NCBI GenBank assembly: GCA_017432325.1
Contig: JAFRJJ010000020.1
Coordinates: 1-54,888 of the forward strand
DNA: 54,888 bases
Source of the DNA: Solobacterium sp.
GTDB lineage: Bacteria > Bacillota_I > Bacilli_A > Erysipelotrichales > Erysipelotrichaceae
Reading direction: 5' to 3'
The translations under genes were made by a program, and so were the position numbers. Numbering within the stretch: position 1 is the stretch's first letter; the number at the start of each line of letters is the position of its first letter. Below the pieces are notes generated by a model. It was not told where the DNA came from, made no database searches, and worked only from the letters and a program-made list of their open reading frames with translations. Below are positions 1-8,736 of this stretch, one piece after another.

Positions 1-159
1 TCAGACTACGACGAACTGATGAACCCCAAGCCTCGTAAATCACGTGATTTGACTATAGAATCTGCTGTTGATTTCCTGAAAACCTCTGGAGCCGATATCG
101 ATGCGATCATCACTGCTCTGAAAGAAGCTCCACTTGATCCAGATGTTATGCAAAGTTGA
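1..159 (+). CDS. C-terminal end of an unrecognised protein (cut by window edge)
   Basis: An open frame enters from the left edge and runs 52 codons to a TGA at 157-159. The tail is hydrophilic, with a basic patch (residues about 10-15, PKPRKSR) followed by a predicted helical stretch with alternating Ala, Asp and Ile and a short acidic end. I do not recognise the family from this fragment. Reading direction matches the next gene, but the 456-base gap separates them, so they are unlikely to form one operon. Only the absence of stops and codon use like its neighbours support it as coding. Confidence 0.5.
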   Translation, partial: SDYDELMNPKPRKSRDLTIESAVDFLKTSGADIDAIITALKEAPLDPDVMQS

Positions 160-615
160 TTTTTTCGCTTTCGTTCCACCACTTATTTTTAATGCGGATT
201 TTTATCAAGCACTTATGTCTGTTTATTCACACTTATCTCCTTATAGCGTGGTTTGATCTGTCTCTATTTTATCAGTCTGTAATACCGAGGATATTTACAG
301 GCTGAACAAAACACAGTTAAAAAAGTCTTTATATCGAATAATATCTGCTTGATGAGTTCCGTTCCCATTTACTGAAAGACCGGTCATATTTTACAGTATA
401 GTCCAGGGTTGTTTTTGAGGCTGAATGTAATGTCAGGAAGGCATGCTGCAGCATTTTCAGGTGTGTGCTGTTTGCTTGATACACATTTAAATTCATGGAT
501 ATAATATATAAAATCTTCGATCAATCATGTTTGAAACATTCAGAAGTTCATAAATGAATCTTTGGCACGTAATGACATGAAATTGTTCTTATAAATAGGT
601 ATTGGAGTTATGTAA
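160..615. other. Long AT-rich intergenic region
   Basis: About 455 bases with no convincing gene on either strand. It is rich in A/T runs, consistent with promoter DNA. The one clear element is a candidate promoter at 476-505 that could serve the downstream MFS gene. A second T-rich stretch follows the stop codon at 159 but no strong stem precedes it, so I do not call a terminator. Confidence 0.6.
476..505 (+). promoter_or_regulatory. Candidate sigma-A promoter for MFS gene
   Basis: TTGATA at 476-481 and a perfect TATAAT at 500-505 are separated by 18 bases. The gene start is 110 bases further on, leaving a leader of about 100 bases. No experimental support; called on hexamer match alone. 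Confidence 0.5.
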
Positions 616-1836
616 ATGGAAAAAAAGAATGAAAGATATTTATTCCTGGCAGTTTTCCTGTTCTGGTTTTCTGTCTATACATATCCTTCATTCCTGACTA
701 CCTATGTGACCAACAAACTGGGTGCCGCAAAAACACTTGCCGGCATGATCGTAGGCAGTTATGGTTTGACACAGATGATCCTCAGGATCCCGCTCGGCAT
801 TTTGTCGGATGCGATAAAAAAGCGTAAGCTGTTTGTAATGATCGGCTTTGCCGTTTCGATCGCCGCTTCAGCGGGACTTGCACTGACCGCCCTTGTCGTC
901 GGAAGGGATCATATCCCGGAAGGACTGGCATATGCAGTCCTCATATTCCGCGGCATGTCAGGAATGACGGCTGCCACGTGGGTGAATTTTTCTGTTCTTT
1001 ACGCGTCCAGTTATCAGGGTGATCAGGTGGCAAAGGCTATGAGCCGCGTGATCGTACCGCAATGCGGGTCACAGATCATTGCAATGCTGCTGGGAGCACA
1101 GCTTGCCGGAAATATCGGGGAGATCTGGGCGTTCCTGCTGGCAGCCGCAGCAGGGATTGCCGGACTTGTCATAATGTCCAAAGTCAAAGACCAGCCTCCG
1201 ACCGGAGATCCGATCACGATCAAAGGCTTCCTGGAAGTGACAAGAAACATTCAGCTGATCAGCGGTACTGTTCTTGCGACGATCTATCAGCTTGTTGTAT
1301 GGATGACCGTACAGGGTTTTGTCCAGAACTGGGCAAGGGATGTGATCGGTATGATGACTGCCCAGCTGGGATATCTTTCTGTAGCAAACCTGCTTCCCAA
1401 TACGTTCGTTTCCCGTTTTTCAGGTACGGTTTTTGCACCGAAATTCGGCAGAAGGTCTGTTCTTGCGGCCGGGTTTGCGGCTATGTCAGCAGCGTGCTTT
1501 CTTTATCCGAGAACTGATTCCATGTTATCGCTGTTATCAGTGCAGGTGCTTCTGGGGACCGGTGTGGGCCTGATCATGCCCTTAACGATGGCAAGTGCGA
1601 TCGAAACCGTACCTGATGCCAGAAGGGGTGCCGCAATGGGAATCTACCAGGCAGTTTACGGAGCAGGAATGTTCATCGGTCCGGTGATAGCAGGAATAAT
1701 CATTGATAGGTTTGGCGGAACAGGAGAACATGTAAACCTGATCGCCGGCTATACTGCCAACTTCTATGCGGCAATGTGTGTCGCTGTATGCGGCGGGATC
1801 CTGGCTGTATTATTAACAAAAAGTGAGAAACACTGA
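616..1836 (+). CDS. MFS transporter
   Basis: A 406-residue protein of about 12 hydrophobic segments, the usual size for the major facilitator superfamily, acting as a secondary carrier in the cytoplasmic membrane. The MFS signature between helices 2 and 3 is visible as GILSDAIKKRKL (about residues 61-72). The ATG at 616 is preceded by GGAG at 604-607 with suitable spacing. Substrate cannot be told from sequence; nearby acid-sugar and hydroxyacid enzymes make an organic anion plausible, as inference only. It is less similar to the MFS genes at 2999 and 12414 than those two are to each other. It stands alone, followed by a PrsW-like gene 147 bases later. Confidence 0.9.
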   Translation: MEKKNERYLFLAVFLFWFSVYTYPSFLTTYVTNKLGAAKTLAGMIVGSYGLTQMILRIPLGILSDAIKKRKLFVMIGFAVSIAASAGLALTALVVGRDHIPEGLAYAVLIFRGMSGMTAATWVNFSVLYASSYQGDQVAKAMSRVIVPQCGSQIIAMLLGAQLAGNIGEIWAFLLAAAAGIAGLVIMSKVKDQPPTGDPITIKGFLEVTRNIQLISGTVLATIYQLVVWMTVQGFVQNWARDVIGMMTAQLGYLSVANLLPNTFVSRFSGTVFAPKFGRRSVLAAGFAAMSAACFLYPRTDSMLSLLSVQVLLGTGVGLIMPLTMASAIETVPDARRGAAMGIYQAVYGAGMFIGPVIAGIIIDRFGGTGEHVNLIAGYTANFYAAMCVAVCGGILAVLLTKSEKH

Positions 1837-1983
1837 AGGTCCGGATGAAACGGATCATAAGTGAAAAAAGATTTACATGGATCGTGATATCCGTAAAGGT
1901 TTTCCGCCTGATGATCCTGTCAGCGGGATAAACTATTTACCGGACACATATGGTTTTCTGATTATGATCAGATAGGAGCGTAT

Positions 1984-2760
1984 ATGATACTTATCAGTCT
2001 TGCTGTTTCATTTTTTCTTTATTGGCTGATCCTGCATGATAAGAAAAATGATCCGTTTCCGAAAAGAGGTCTGCTGCGTCTTTTGATTGCCGGAGCAGTG
2101 AGTGTTCTGCTGGCATCGATCCTCATGGTTCCGATCAGCGGTATGATTCTGATGATCCGGTACGGTGTATTCAAAGACATCTCCATATGGATGCAGGCAG
2201 TTGAAGACGGTTCAGAAGCGCTGGCAGCTCTGATACAGGAAACCGTAAGAAATAATCCTCCTACATTCTTTTTCAATCTGATCAGCATGCTCTTCAGTGC
2301 AGGTCTGCTGGAAGAAGGGCTTAAATACCTGACATGCCGTATCGCTGTCAGAAAGGAAGGGATGATCCGGACATGGATGGATTCCGCGGCTGTATTTGCA
2401 GTTGTGGGGATCACTTTTGAAATGCTGGAAAATGTTTTATATGGAGTTGGTTCCGGGATCGTTTCAATCATTGCCAGAGCGCTCGCTCCCGCACATTTTG
2501 CGTTCGGCGTTGTTATGGGGTATTTCTATGGAAAATACCTGATCAGCGGTGAGAAGAAGTATAAACGGCTTTCTGTCGCGATACCGGTCACGCTCCACAC
2601 ATTGTCAAATGCTTTTGCGATGTCGATGGATCTGGGGCCCTTCTTTCATGTTTTCGGGACTGTTTCGGGAATCAGCCGCATTGTTCTTTCACTGCTGGCA
2701 GTCATGATCGTGATCCGCTGGCAGAAGAACAGAACTCTGGATATTCCGATCGATCAGTAA
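1984..2760 (+). CDS. PrsW-family intramembrane protease
   Basis: A 258-residue multi-helix membrane protein carrying the motifs of PrsW/CPBP-superfamily glutamic-type intramembrane proteases: EE at 110-111 followed by a K (EEGLK), FExxEN at 145-150, His171 in a helix (APAHFAFG) and His205 in the last conserved helix (TLHTLSN). In Bacillus PrsW cleaves the anti-sigma factor RsiW, but no anti-sigma gene is adjacent here, so the substrate is unknown. It begins at an ATG preceded by a GGAG at 1976-1979. Only the membrane helices and motifs are seen; the role in stress signalling is inferred from the family. Confidence 0.85.
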   Translation: MILISLAVSFFLYWLILHDKKNDPFPKRGLLRLLIAGAVSVLLASILMVPISGMILMIRYGVFKDISIWMQAVEDGSEALAALIQETVRNNPPTFFFNLISMLFSAGLLEEGLKYLTCRIAVRKEGMIRTWMDSAAVFAVVGITFEMLENVLYGVGSGIVSIIARALAPAHFAFGVVMGYFYGKYLISGEKKYKRLSVAIPVTLHTLSNAFAMSMDLGPFFHVFGTVSGISRIVLSLLAVMIVIRWQKNRTLDIPIDQ

Positions 2761-2998
2761 CGGTGTTATCATTTGAAAAGACCGTATGAAGTAAAAAAAG
2801 TTTGAGTTTGATTTCTCTGTTCTGAATTGCAGGATCTTTGATTTTGGCATTTCATGAAAGACTTTATTATGGATATGCGGAAATGATCAATCAATGCAGG
2901 ATGAAAACCCGAGATTATATTTTCCAATTCTGGAAATCAATGGAGATTCAAGGTTTTGCTATGGTATTGTGATAATGTGGAAAGGGGACCATTACAAG

Positions 2999-4213
2999 AT
3001 GAAAGAAAACAAAAATCTACTGTACTGGATGGTAGTAATAGCCGGATGCGGACTGATCGGTACGACGATCGGACTTGGGATCAATGTTGCAGGTCTGTTT
3101 TTCAGCCCGATCGCTTCGGATTTCGGTGTAGGAAGGGGAAGTGTGTCTGCAACACTGACCGTATATAATCTCGTCCAGGCGTTTACAGCTTTGCTTGCTC
3201 CAAAACTGCTCCGCAGATTTACATTTAAACAGATGGCGGTCGCCGGTACAATGATCCAGGTATGTATGACGTTCTTAATATCCATGACGCCGAATATTCC
3301 GGTCATGATGGTTTTGAACGGAATAAGAGGCTTTGGAGCCGGACTGATCGGAACCGTTACAGTCACGGTAATGATCAACTACTGGTTCAATAAAAACAAT
3401 GGCCTGATGATCAGTTTTGCTTTGGGCTTCTCCGGTCTTGTAGGTGCTGTGCTGTCACCGGTCCTGACGAATATCATCGCTGCCAGCGGCTGGCGTACAG
3501 GATATGTTGTAGTTGCTGTACTGACAGCGCTCTTCAATCTTCCGGCGATCATTTTCCCGATCGCGCTTAAGCCTGATTACAAAAATATGGAACCTTATGG
3601 CGGAAGAAAAGATACAGGCGTATCAAATACGGCTTCACCTGAGTCGCTGACGATCTCTGTACCCATGGTTGTAATTCTTATGATCTATACAGCATGCTCT
3701 GCCGCTACATCTGCTCTGCCGCAGCATTTTTCCGGAATTGCGGAATCCTATAATATGGTCGCAACCGGTGCTATGATGGTCAGTGCCTGCATGATCGCTA
3801 ATACAGCAGGCAAGATCATTCTTGGTGTTTTGATCGACCGTTTCGGTTCCAGAGTTTCTGTTTCCATATATGCAGTCATCGTAGCTATCGGTGCATTGCT
3901 GATCGTTGTCAGCAGAAATTCCTTTGTTCTTGTAGCGGCAGCTGTCATGTACGGAATGTGCTATTCTATGGGAACCGTGTCAACGTCAATGCTGGCGAGA
4001 GAGATGTTCGGCTCGGCAAAATACAGCCGCGTATATCCGAGACTGTCTATGACAACGACTGTATCCAACGCGATCTTTACAACAGTAGTCGGACTGCTGT
4101 ATGACCTGACCGGTACCTATACATCGATCATCCTGTTCCTTGCATGCCTGATCATGATCGCCTTCAGCATGATACAGCTTGCATATATTAAAAAAGCAAA
4201 AGAAGCAATCTGA
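2999..4213 (+). CDS. MFS transporter (paralogue of the gene at 12414)
   Basis: A 404-residue, roughly 12-helix MFS carrier. An open frame extends upstream to 2894, but the start at 2999 is preferred because AGGGG lies about 11 bases upstream and the residues before it are not membrane-like. The N-terminus (GLGINVAGLFF.PIA) and the QHFxGIAE and TxGKxxLGxLxDRxG segments match the carrier at 12414, so the two are clearly paralogues. That type resembles oxalate/formate-antiporter-like monocarboxylate carriers, but the substrate is not established. A strong terminator follows at 4227. Confidence 0.9.
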   Translation: MKENKNLLYWMVVIAGCGLIGTTIGLGINVAGLFFSPIASDFGVGRGSVSATLTVYNLVQAFTALLAPKLLRRFTFKQMAVAGTMIQVCMTFLISMTPNIPVMMVLNGIRGFGAGLIGTVTVTVMINYWFNKNNGLMISFALGFSGLVGAVLSPVLTNIIAASGWRTGYVVVAVLTALFNLPAIIFPIALKPDYKNMEPYGGRKDTGVSNTASPESLTISVPMVVILMIYTACSAATSALPQHFSGIAESYNMVATGAMMVSACMIANTAGKIILGVLIDRFGSRVSVSIYAVIVAIGALLIVVSRNSFVLVAAAVMYGMCYSMGTVSTSMLAREMFGSAKYSRVYPRLSMTTTVSNAIFTTVVGLLYDLTGTYTSIILFLACLIMIAFSMIQLAYIKKAKEAI

Positions 4214-4226
4214 AGACAGATCAAAG

Positions 4227-4253
4227 ACATCCGGTCAGCGCCGGATGTTTTTT
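4227..4253 (+). terminator. Intrinsic terminator after MFS gene
   Basis: A perfect 8-bp stem (ACATCCGG / CCGGATGT) with a 6-base loop is followed by a T run. It begins 14 bases after the MFS stop codon. Confidence 0.9.
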
Positions 4254-4305
4254 CTGCCTGAATCAATATGCTGGCGGTATTGCCTGTACCGGATACGGCG
4301 CATAA

Positions 4306-4311
4306 TATAAT
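4306..4311 (+). promoter_or_regulatory. Candidate -10 element for lipoprotein gene
   Basis: A perfect TATAAT lies about 50 bases upstream of the lipoprotein start codon. The best -35 (TTGCCT at 4280) has a 20-base spacing, which is long, so only the -10 is called. Confidence 0.35.
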
Positions 4312-4359
4312 CATAAACAAAACAGATTAATATGAATCTGACTCCCGGAGGTTTGGATT

Positions 4360-5313
4360 ATGAGAAAAATGAAGATAATTTCCATGATCCCTTTGGTCCT
4401 GACAGTATGCATCATGTCTGCAGGATGCAGTTATCAGACACCTGATCAGCAGAAGCTGCCTGCCGCTGAATCTTTCACACCGATAATTCCAGATGATGCG
4501 TCGGTCAGTTATCTGGGTCCGCAGGGAACTTATACAGAAGAAGCTGCACAGTTTTTCTTTGGAACTGATGCGGATCTGATTCCGAAGACAACTGTCGAAG
4601 AAGCGATCGCGGATGTTGTAAACGGTTCTTCAGACTATGCGGTGATCCCTCAGGAAAATACGGTAGGCGGAGCAGTTACAAATTATGTGGATGCTTTGAT
4701 CGCTGTTCAGAATATCTATGTGATAGGAGAAGTGATCCTGCCGATCAGCCAGACATTAATGGGAATACCCGGAAGTACAGTCAAAGATATCAAGACTGTC
4801 TGCTCGCACGCCCAGGGGATCACCCAGAGCGCAAAATGGAGAAAGGAACATATGCCGGACGCTGAAACAAGAGAGATGGCAAGTACTGCCGCGGCTGCCA
4901 GTTATGTAGCTGAAACAGGCGACAAAACGATCGCGGCGATCGCTGCTCCGGCCGCCGCATCACTGTACGGGCTTTCCGTACTGGCTGAGAATGTGCAGAT
5001 CACAGATGCCAACAAGACCAGGTTTTATGTACTCTCTGCATCAATGCCGGAAAACAGCAGATCTCAGAGGGCGGTATTTGTCGCGGATTGTGAAGCTAAC
5101 AGGATCGATGATATCATCATCGAAATTTCCAAAGCAGGACTGGAACTTGTGACGATCCATGACCGTCCTGAAGGAAGTCAGCTGGGTTCCTATCATTACA
5201 TCATTGAAGTGGAGAATCCAGACGGTATATCAGCTGAACAGCTGGAAAAGATCAAAGCAGTTTCAGGGGTTCGTTATCTGGGAAGTTTTAATTCCGCGGA
5301 AAAGAAGAACTAA
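4360..5313 (+). CDS. Lipid-anchored prephenate-dehydratase-like protein with ACT domain
   Basis: A 317-residue protein joining a lipoprotein signal to a full prephenate dehydratase fold. Residues 1-22 are a signal peptide (basic start, hydrophobic core, lipobox MSAG) ending at Cys23. Residues 49-225 carry the PDT landmarks: GPQGTYTEEAA, DYAVIPQEN.VGG, SHAQ (usually SHPQ), ASTAAAA, and the catalytic TRF at 220-222. Residues 237-312 are an ACT domain in which the usual Phe-binding ESRP is HDRP (267-270). PDT normally converts prephenate to phenylpyruvate in the cytoplasm; here the protein should sit outside the membrane. Start: GGAGG lies 10 bases upstream. It is followed 23 bases later by a HEAT-repeat gene. 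Catalysis outside the cell is unproven; ligand sensing is an alternative. Confidence 0.88.
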   Translation: MRKMKIISMIPLVLTVCIMSAGCSYQTPDQQKLPAAESFTPIIPDDASVSYLGPQGTYTEEAAQFFFGTDADLIPKTTVEEAIADVVNGSSDYAVIPQENTVGGAVTNYVDALIAVQNIYVIGEVILPISQTLMGIPGSTVKDIKTVCSHAQGITQSAKWRKEHMPDAETREMASTAAAASYVAETGDKTIAAIAAPAAASLYGLSVLAENVQITDANKTRFYVLSASMPENSRSQRAVFVADCEANRIDDIIIEISKAGLELVTIHDRPEGSQLGSYHYIIEVENPDGISAEQLEKIKAVSGVRYLGSFNSAEKKN

Positions 5314-5336
5314 ACGGCTGATGAGGAGATAACAGG

Positions 5337-5942
5337 GTGAACGAAACAGAACTTTATAAAGAACTGGGAAAACTGACGAAAGACAAATGCAGGTGGGAGG
5401 AAAGCATTCCGTATGTTTCTTCTCTGCTTGAGCATGAGTCTGTGAAAATACAGGCAAAAGCACTCTGGCTGCTTGGTGAGATGGGACTGCTGTATCCTGC
5501 GCAGGTACAGGACAGTATCCCGATGATCGCTTCATTCCTTGACAGAAGCGAAGCGCTGTTGAGGGAGCGCGCAGTCAATGCAATGGGCAGGATCGGAAGG
5601 GGCTGTTACCGGCTGATTGAACCTGACTGGAAAGATATGTTCCGTTTTGCGGCAGATAAAGAACCAAAGGTCAGATTAAGCTTTATCTGGGCATCAGAGA
5701 ATATTGCAGTGAATTCACCTGATATTTATGAGGAATACATGGATGTATTTGCTGAACTTCTGCATGATCCGGATGACAGGGTAAGAATGGAAGCTCCGGA
5801 GATCTTCAGGGTGCTGGGCAGACGCAGACAGGACTTTGTCAGACCATATCGGGAACTGCTGCAGAAGACGGCGGAAGATGACAATAACCGTGTCGTAAGG
5901 ATTCACTGTCTGGGTGCACTCAAAGCAATCTCTTCCAATTGA
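5337..5942 (+). CDS. HEAT-repeat protein
   Basis: A 201-residue soluble protein built of repeated helical pairs of about 35-40 residues (for example the segments around VKIQAKALWLLGEMG, LLRERAVNAMGRIG, VRLSFIWASENIA and VRMEAPEIFRVLG), typical of HEAT or PBS-lyase-type repeats that form protein-binding scaffolds. The start is GTG at 5337, chosen because GAGGAG at 5323-5328 sits 8 bases upstream. It follows the lipoprotein gene at 23 bases and probably shares its mRNA. No signal peptide or catalytic motif is seen; a partner is not identifiable. Confidence 0.8.
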   Translation: MNETELYKELGKLTKDKCRWEESIPYVSSLLEHESVKIQAKALWLLGEMGLLYPAQVQDSIPMIASFLDRSEALLRERAVNAMGRIGRGCYRLIEPDWKDMFRFAADKEPKVRLSFIWASENIAVNSPDIYEEYMDVFAELLHDPDDRVRMEAPEIFRVLGRRRQDFVRPYRELLQKTAEDDNNRVVRIHCLGALKAISSN

Positions 5943-5980
5943 GCAGAAGTGCATGTAAATCAGATAAAACTTCGTAAATC

Positions 5981-6042
5981 AAAAGAAGATTTCCGGAGAT
6001 ATGTTCCGGGAATCTTCTTTGATCAGAAATGATTATTTTTTG
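5981..6042. terminator. Terminator between convergent genes
   Basis: A long stem (AAAGAAGATT..CCGGA paired with TTCCGGGAATCTTCTTT, one mismatch) around a short loop lies between the HEAT gene and the convergent dehydratase gene. A T run at 6035-6041 serves the plus strand and the A-rich left flank gives T residues on the minus strand. Confidence 0.75.
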
Positions 6043-6066
6043 TTGTGATATGTAAATTCTGATGTA

Positions 6067-7248
6067 TCAGGAAATTGTATAAACAGTTGCGTGAGACATC
6101 GCAAAGTCAGAGAGATCCTGGCCGATACCGGGGAGATTTGGTACATCGATGTAGCTGTTTACCGGCTGGTAATCATAGATACCCATCTTACGGATCTTAT
6201 CAAAGGTATTGGTAATGTGATGTTCATGAATAATGAAATTCGGGACTGCGGCTTCCAGATGAAGGGCAACAGCAACGCTGATCGGTGAATTGCATGCGTG
6301 ACTCTGAACGGAAACATCGTAGACCTGGCACATTGCTGCAATGCGCATGAATTCGGTAACACCGCCGCAGTTTCCGATATCGGGCTGGGCTACTGAAATA
6401 GCACCCTGTTCCAGGAACGGACGGAATCCCCAGCGTGTGAATATTCTTTCACCGGCTGCGATCGGGATCGTAGTGGAACTTGCGATCCTCTGATAATTTG
6501 CTGCGGAAAGGGGCATGCAGGGTTCCTCAAGATACAGGATCCCGTATGGTTCCGCCATCTGCGCAAACTGAATGGCAGTCGTGACGTCTGTGTTTCCATT
6601 GTTTTCAGCAACGATAAGAGCATCAGGTCCCATGACTTCACGTACCACACGGATGCGCTCTTCGGCAGTACGCAGCATCTGCGGCGAAAGTGTGTTCTTC
6701 AGGGAAGCATTGGGATTGGTGCGTCCTTGTTCATCCATCGCGAGGAAGTTCACCTTTACAGCATCATATCCCTGTTCCTTAGCGCGCAGGGCAGACTCCC
6801 TGTATGCGTCAAGGGATCCGATGCGGTCAAAGTCCTGTCCTCCCCAGTTAAAGTGAAGCTGGCTGGCGTAAGCATGTATCTTGTCCCGGTATTTTCCGCC
6901 CAAAGCCTGATAGAGCGGAACACCCAATGCCTTGGCTTTGATATCCCAAAGCGCAGTATCAAGCGCACTGATCGATGACATGACAACCGGACCGTTGCTC
7001 ATTGCCCAGAAAGTATCACGGAACAGGTTTTCCCAGATAACGGAATGATCCAGAGGATTTTTGCCGATGAGAAGCGGCGCATAGTCTTTCAGCATACCGA
7101 ATACGGCTTTTGAACCATTCAGGATGGCCATTCCTGCTTCTCCGATGCCGGAGATACCTTCATCTGTATGGATACGCGTAAAGACCGGGCAGAATGATTC
7201 TCCAAGGATCGATTCGATCGCAATGAGATCAATACTTGTAATTTTCAT
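6067..7248 (-). CDS. Mandelate racemase/muconate lactonizing enzyme family dehydratase
   Basis: A 393-residue enolase-superfamily protein closest in pattern to galactonate-dehydratase-like acid-sugar dehydratases. Visible are K165 on the second barrel strand (AVKVN), metal ligands E215 (VAENN), E241 (LEEP) and E267 (AGER), the QPDIGNCGG.TE segment (288-299), and His317 (QSHACNS). The family abstracts a proton alpha to a carboxylate, usually dehydrating an aldonic or aldaric acid; the exact substrate is not known. The start at 7248 is favoured over the longer frame to 7332 because AAGGAG lies just upstream of the second of two adjacent ATGs. It is transcribed alone, diverging from the YcaQ-like gene. 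Confidence 0.88.
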   Translation of the reverse strand: MKITSIDLIAIESILGESFCPVFTRIHTDEGISGIGEAGMAILNGSKAVFGMLKDYAPLLIGKNPLDHSVIWENLFRDTFWAMSNGPVVMSSISALDTALWDIKAKALGVPLYQALGGKYRDKIHAYASQLHFNWGGQDFDRIGSLDAYRESALRAKEQGYDAVKVNFLAMDEQGRTNPNASLKNTLSPQMLRTAEERIRVVREVMGPDALIVAENNGNTDVTTAIQFAQMAEPYGILYLEEPCMPLSAANYQRIASSTTIPIAAGERIFTRWGFRPFLEQGAISVAQPDIGNCGGVTEFMRIAAMCQVYDVSVQSHACNSPISVAVALHLEAAVPNFIIHEHHITNTFDKIRKMGIYDYQPVNSYIDVPNLPGIGQDLSDFAMSHATVYTIS

Positions 7249-7268
7249 CATTATCTCCTTTGTTAGAT

Positions 7269-7306
7269 CATTCAAAACAAGACTGCACACAGATCCATTT
7301 TGAATG
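7269..7306 (-). promoter_or_regulatory. 9-bp perfect inverted repeat in dehydratase leader
   Basis: CATTCAAAA at 7269-7277 and its exact reverse complement at 7298-7306 flank a 20-base gap, 21 bases upstream of the dehydratase start. It could be an operator for a catabolic repressor or an mRNA stem. No regulator gene is adjacent, so the binder is unknown. Confidence 0.45.
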
Positions 7307-7525
7307 AGAATTTTATAACTAAGTCTATACATAAAATGCAGATAATAACAATCATAACTTGTACTTCGTTACTATTTTGTGAAAAGTATCAGGACTATGA
7401 ACAGGAAAGGAAATTTCATACATCGGATCTGCATGCCGGTCAGTTCGTAAAAGATTCAGTGTTATTCATATAAAAGTGTATGTTTCATACGAAAACTGAA
7501 GTATATTGTGTATCAGGTGAACATG

Positions 7526-8716
7526 ATGCAGACAATTACAAAACAGCAGGCCAGACAGTTCATTCTTGCAAAGCAGGGATTGATCGGCAGTTATAAATTT
7601 AAGGGAAAAGAAGGTGCGCTTGCCTATATCCGTCAGGCAGGCTGCATTCAGTTTGATCCGGTCGATGTCTGCGGTAAAAATGCGGAATTGACCCTTCAAT
7701 CAAGAGTAAAAGGGTTCCGCAAAACAATGCTGCAAGAACTGCTGTATCAGGACCGGAAACTGATCGATTATGTGGATAAAGAGCTTTCCATCTGGCCTGT
7801 GGAAGACTGGCCTTATTTTTCATCGTTCAGAGACCGGAGCCTTCAGATGAGCGATACATTTGAAGGTCTGCAGGAACTGAAAGAAGAAGCTGTCAGGTAT
7901 ATCGATGAGAATGGTCCGGTATGCAGTGACACACTGCCGATCGAAGGAGAGATCTTCTGGCATTCATCCATGCACTGGAGCGGTCATTGGCATAAGAAAT
8001 CCTCTGCGGCAAGATCCGTCCTTGAACAGCTGTACACGGACGGAACACTGATCATTCATCATAAAAAGGGAAGCCGGAAGTATTACGACCTCGCAGAGAA
8101 ATATCTGCCTGCTGATATTCTGAACGCAGAGAATCCCTGCGGAAATGATGAGGCATTTAAGCTGTGGCGTGTGCTGCGAAGGATCAGTGCTGTGGGTCTC
8201 TTATGGGATAAAAACAGTACCGCGCTGCTGGGTATACATATCAAAGCTGAAGAGAGAAAGAAGATATTTGCCTGTCTGGCAGCGGAAGGGAAGATCTGTC
8301 CGGTCATGGTGGAAGGCGTGAAAGCACCGTTTTACTATCTGTCTTCGGATGATGAACTCATGCAGAAAGTTCTGGATGGCAGTGCTGATCTGAAGCCGCG
8401 CATGTCATTCATTGCACCGCTTGATCCGCTGTTATGGGATAAGCCGCTGATCTCTGCTCTGTGGGATTTTCAGTATTCCTGGGAGATCTATACTCCGGCG
8501 GAAAAACGGAAGTATGGGTACTACACGCTTCCTATACTGTTTGGTGACAGGTTTGCCGGCAGGATCGAGGCTGTTCCCGGGAAGGACGGGATCCTCCGTG
8601 TGAAAGGACTATGGTGGGAACCGGGGATCAGACAGACGAAAAAGCTGAATACTGCTTTAGACAGAGCACTGCGGAATTTTGCTGTATTCAATGGCTGCAC
8701 TGATTATGAAATGTGA
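7526..8716 (+). CDS. YcaQ/AlkX-type winged-helix DNA glycosylase family protein
   Basis: A 396-residue protein of the HTH_42 (YcaQ, AlkX/AlkZ) family, which contains DNA glycosylases that unhook interstrand crosslinks. Matching landmarks are the N-terminal QARQFILAKQGL, the catalytic-type QxD motif in GCIQFDPVDV, the central HWSGHWHKKSSAARSVLEQL, and the C-terminal FIAPLDPLLWD followed by WEIYTPAEKRKYGYYTLPILFGDR. The QxD form is the AlkX/YcaQ type rather than the QxQ of AlkZ. Start: AGGTGA at 7515-7520 best suits the ATG at 7526; ATG 7523 and GTG 7508 are alternatives. Its stop lies just before the acetyltransferase gene, suggesting co-transcription. Confidence 0.85.
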   Translation: MQTITKQQARQFILAKQGLIGSYKFKGKEGALAYIRQAGCIQFDPVDVCGKNAELTLQSRVKGFRKTMLQELLYQDRKLIDYVDKELSIWPVEDWPYFSSFRDRSLQMSDTFEGLQELKEEAVRYIDENGPVCSDTLPIEGEIFWHSSMHWSGHWHKKSSAARSVLEQLYTDGTLIIHHKKGSRKYYDLAEKYLPADILNAENPCGNDEAFKLWRVLRRISAVGLLWDKNSTALLGIHIKAEERKKIFACLAAEGKICPVMVEGVKAPFYYLSSDDELMQKVLDGSADLKPRMSFIAPLDPLLWDKPLISALWDFQYSWEIYTPAEKRKYGYYTLPILFGDRFAGRIEAVPGKDGILRVKGLWWEPGIRQTKKLNTALDRALRNFAVFNGCTDYEM

Positions 8717-8736
8717 GAAAGAAACGATCGGATAAT

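Noticed and set aside
1..159. Transposase end at the left edge
   Set aside because: The fragment lacks a DDE or other transposase signature and no inverted repeats follow, so the mobile-element idea is unsupported.
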